NCBI RefSeq assembly: GCF_003369915.1
Contig: NC_046674.1
Location: 10,354,001-10,418,000, forward strand
Direction of reading: 5' to 3'
Source of the DNA: Drosophila miranda
Taxonomy: Eukaryota > Arthropoda > Insecta > Diptera > Drosophilidae
Length of the DNA stretch: 64,000 nucleotides
Position 1 is the stretch's first letter; every line of letters begins with the position of its first letter. Made by a program: the position numbers and the translations under genes. The notes under the pieces were generated by a model. It searched no databases. It had not been told where the DNA came from and worked only from the letters and a program-made list of their open reading frames with translations. Positions 61,738 through 64,000 of the stretch are shown here, one piece after another.

Positions 61738-63714
61738 GCACACAGAGAATATCAGAATACAGAACACAGAACACAGAATATTAGACATACATCCAGGCCT
61801 GTGCGAAGAAGGCGCATACTATTTGTTATGTTACATTATTGTTAATGTTAAATTGCCTCTACCAATTGAAAAAAGTAAACAAAACTAACGAGTGTTACAG
61901 TATATTTTAGAATTTTTTTTTCCATTTTTTTTTTTTTGTAAATCTTTTGTCGTTCGAGGATTTCTAGACGGCAAAACGATAAACGTGGTAATAAGTTATG
62001 TATTTAGATTTTTAGACTTACCAAAAACAAAACAAAAATAATGTATACTTGTGGCATTTGAAGGCAGCTTTCGATAAAAGTGCCAGATGCTGGTGTCGCC
62101 GACTGCTAGTCTAAAAACCCTATTACCTATTACCTACTACCTGTCCGTATAATCCTAATTTATGTGATAAGGCGATAATAAATTCCTGCAAATTACACCA
62201 TTATTGTATGCTTTAAAGCCCTCTGTTTGTGTATTCAAGTTCGCTTAGAGACCCCCCCACCCCACCCCCCAGAAGACCGCACTCCAAGCTGAATAGAAAA
62301 CTACCCACAGAAATACCCGATACTGGGATGCGTTTCGGAAACGTGCTCGCAACTAGAGAACATTTAAACTGAAGGGAAGGTGTTTTTAAGAATATGGCAT
62401 CAAAAATACATACATATATACGAACCTTGGCATTTGTTAGTGTTTCCAGTATTTCCACCTGCGAAATTTGAGTAGAAAACCACAAAATAAATAAAAGAAA
62501 AATAAAAAACAAACATATTAATACAACAACAAAAATAAAATAGCGAACTGTGTGCAAACGGAATGCAAACGAATAAATATTGTATTATATGGAAATTGGT
62601 TGATCAGATTGTCAATTTGAACACAAAACTCAACAATGTTAGAATATGTTTAAACAAAAAAACAACAAAAACAACACAAGCAAACTGCAACAAAACAATT
62701 GAGCGAATTTAATTTTTTTTAAAGAGACACGTATCGTAATATATTGTATTGTATTGTATTGTATTATCCCCTTAGTAATTATGTAACCTAACGTCGAACA
62801 ATTGTCAAGAATTAGTTGAAAGTTTAATGTTTAATGACGGTCTGTATAAGTTAATCAAAAATGATAAATTCAATAAGCAATTGACTATTTAATAGATATT
62901 GCAGAGAGAAATATTGCTTGAAATCTGCAAAACGAAACGCCAAAACGTTAACTAAAAAACACTATACCAAACCATATACAACATTTTAGTCCTGAATATA
63001 CATAAAAACATACAATACATATACATATACATACCATACATATATAGACAAGTGAAACTATTGCAAGGTGCGTGCGAAAAGAAATGGCATTAATTTATTT
63101 TTGTTTGTTTTTATTTTACCCACAAATAAACTATTTTCAAAGTGAAATTCCACTCCAGCCATCGAGGAAACAAATTATGGATAATTTTACGGTTACTTTC
63201 CAAAGATGGACGCCGCCTAGCGCGGGATGCGACTGCGACTGCGATTGCGACCGCGACCGCGACCGCGACAGCGACAGCAATGCGTTGCAATGAAATCAAC
63301 AAGTGGGCTATTTGTGTGCTATTCGACGCACCTTGCATGTTCCATTTCGTTAAGTTTGAATCATAAATGCATGATAATAAATATATTTAAAAGTATACAT
63401 ACATAAATACGCAGAAACGTTTTGAGAATTTCAATTGTACATACAATACATGCAAAAATTGGCAACGGTAAATGTGGTATGTACTTGGTATTGACTGAGC
63501 AATTTATATTATAAAGAACCTACACGTTTCAAAAACATAACGAACAACACACTCGTAACTTTAACCAGAAAGAACACAGCCCGTATACATTAGCAACCTA
63601 ATATGCTCCATATGCCAAATAAATAACATATATGTATTTATCCAAAACAATAACACGACCATTTTTCACTTTACTTCATTTTCCGTTAGGTTTCCGGCAT
63701 GGCATGGCCAGTAT

Positions 63715-63800
63715 ACAGTATCGATAAGGAGCGCATTTCAGCACTGTGCGATATAACAATGTTTTTTTTTCGCCCATCGATATATCGTTAAAGAGAAACG
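63715..63800. promoter_or_regulatory. DRE-like promoter block near the right edge
   Basis: TATCGATAAGG at 63719-63729 and ATCGATATATCG at 63777-63788 are the type of motif that precedes housekeeping genes in flies. A gene starting just to the right is inferred. Confidence 0.45.
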
Positions 63801-63873
63801 AGTCAACTTAAGTCGGATTTAAAGGTCTTGACAACCAAGGAACCGCCAATCACGAAATAACAGTTCAATAATA

Positions 63874-64000
63874 ATGATTTGTATAATTTTTGGCGGAAAA
63901 TATACCGCTTTAGAAAAAAAATGCAGTGCAGATTATATCATTATGATGATCAATTCTTGGAGCAGCGCATGTAGATCGGGGTATACAGATCCGCTCCAAT
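63874..64000 (+). CDS. Possible start of a gene cut by the right edge
   Basis: An ATG 75-145 bases after two DRE-like motifs opens 42 codons without a stop to the window end (begins MICIIFGGKYTALEKKC). No family recognisable from so little, and two minus frames are also partly open here, so strand and coding status are uncertain. Confidence 0.25.
   Translation, partial: MICIIFGGKYTALEKKCSADYIIMMINSWSSACRSGYTDPLQ

Larger units (their letters stand above)
61738..64000. other. RhoGEF3 3' UTR and right-hand spacer
   Basis: AT-rich. A candidate poly(A) signal AATAAA lies at 62177-62182, with others near 62571. Simple repeats: TGTAT at 62735-62765, ACATACATATAC at 63000-63045, and GCGACC/GCGACT hexamers at 63224-63275. 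No gene before about 63.7 kb. Confidence 0.6.

Overview
The window is insect nuclear DNA, almost certainly Drosophila. It has short GT..AG introns, TATCGATA (DRE) promoter motifs, CAG/CAA-coded polyglutamine, abundant TACATATGTA microsatellites, and a gene order I recognise from the tip of Muller element D (3L, 61B of D. melanogaster): DIP2, wac, Tudor-SN, Psf1, mRpL17, Kaz1, miple1, miple2, RhoGEF3. The simple-sequence content and the two extra genes between miple2 and RhoGEF3 make me think of the obscura group. That species call is inference. Exon borders below were read from the DNA by splice signals and codon phase.

Region 1 (1-14.4 kb) is compact and holds housekeeping genes. DIP2 (minus, cut by the left edge) and wac (plus) are divergent, and a ~110-bp-arm inverted repeat lies between their start codons. 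wac and Tudor-SN (minus) converge. Tudor-SN and Psf1 diverge from a ~0.5 kb DRE-containing promoter. mRpL17 follows Psf1, and a small Kazal-type secreted protein gene (Kaz1) converges on it. These genes serve the augmin spindle complex, RNA metabolism, replication initiation (GINS) and mitochondrial translation; no shared pathway is evident.

Region 2 (14.4-23.4 kb) is AT-rich, microsatellite-laden spacer around the tandem plus-strand pair miple1 and miple2, the fly midkine/pleiotrophin family. Each has two basic Cys-rich domains, identical intron phases and a secretory signal.

Region 3 (23.5-30.5 kb) has a DDX5/p68-type DEAD-box helicase (minus; one in-frame 51-nt intron and an unresolved N-terminal frame), a decayed non-LTR retrotransposon tail, an intron-poor TIM50-family gene (plus), and a spacer carrying one copy of a TIR element.

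Region 4 (30.5-61.7 kb) is one very large plus-strand locus, RhoGEF3. A phase-consistent chain of 15 coding exons encodes a ~3,700-residue protein: a long disordered low-complexity N-terminal part, then SH3-DH-PH. Three further first coding exons (47.7, 54.9 and 57.9 kb) splice in frame to the common 3' exons, so the locus should make at least four N-terminally distinct GEFs. A stop codon beginning 4 nt past the intron donor at 44.05 kb would also allow an N-terminal-only product. The introns hold C/G homopolymers, a second copy of the TIR element and a possible tiny nested antisense gene.

Region 5 (61.7-64 kb) is the RhoGEF3 3' UTR and spacer. Two DRE-like motifs near 63.72-63.79 kb suggest another promoter just before the right edge.
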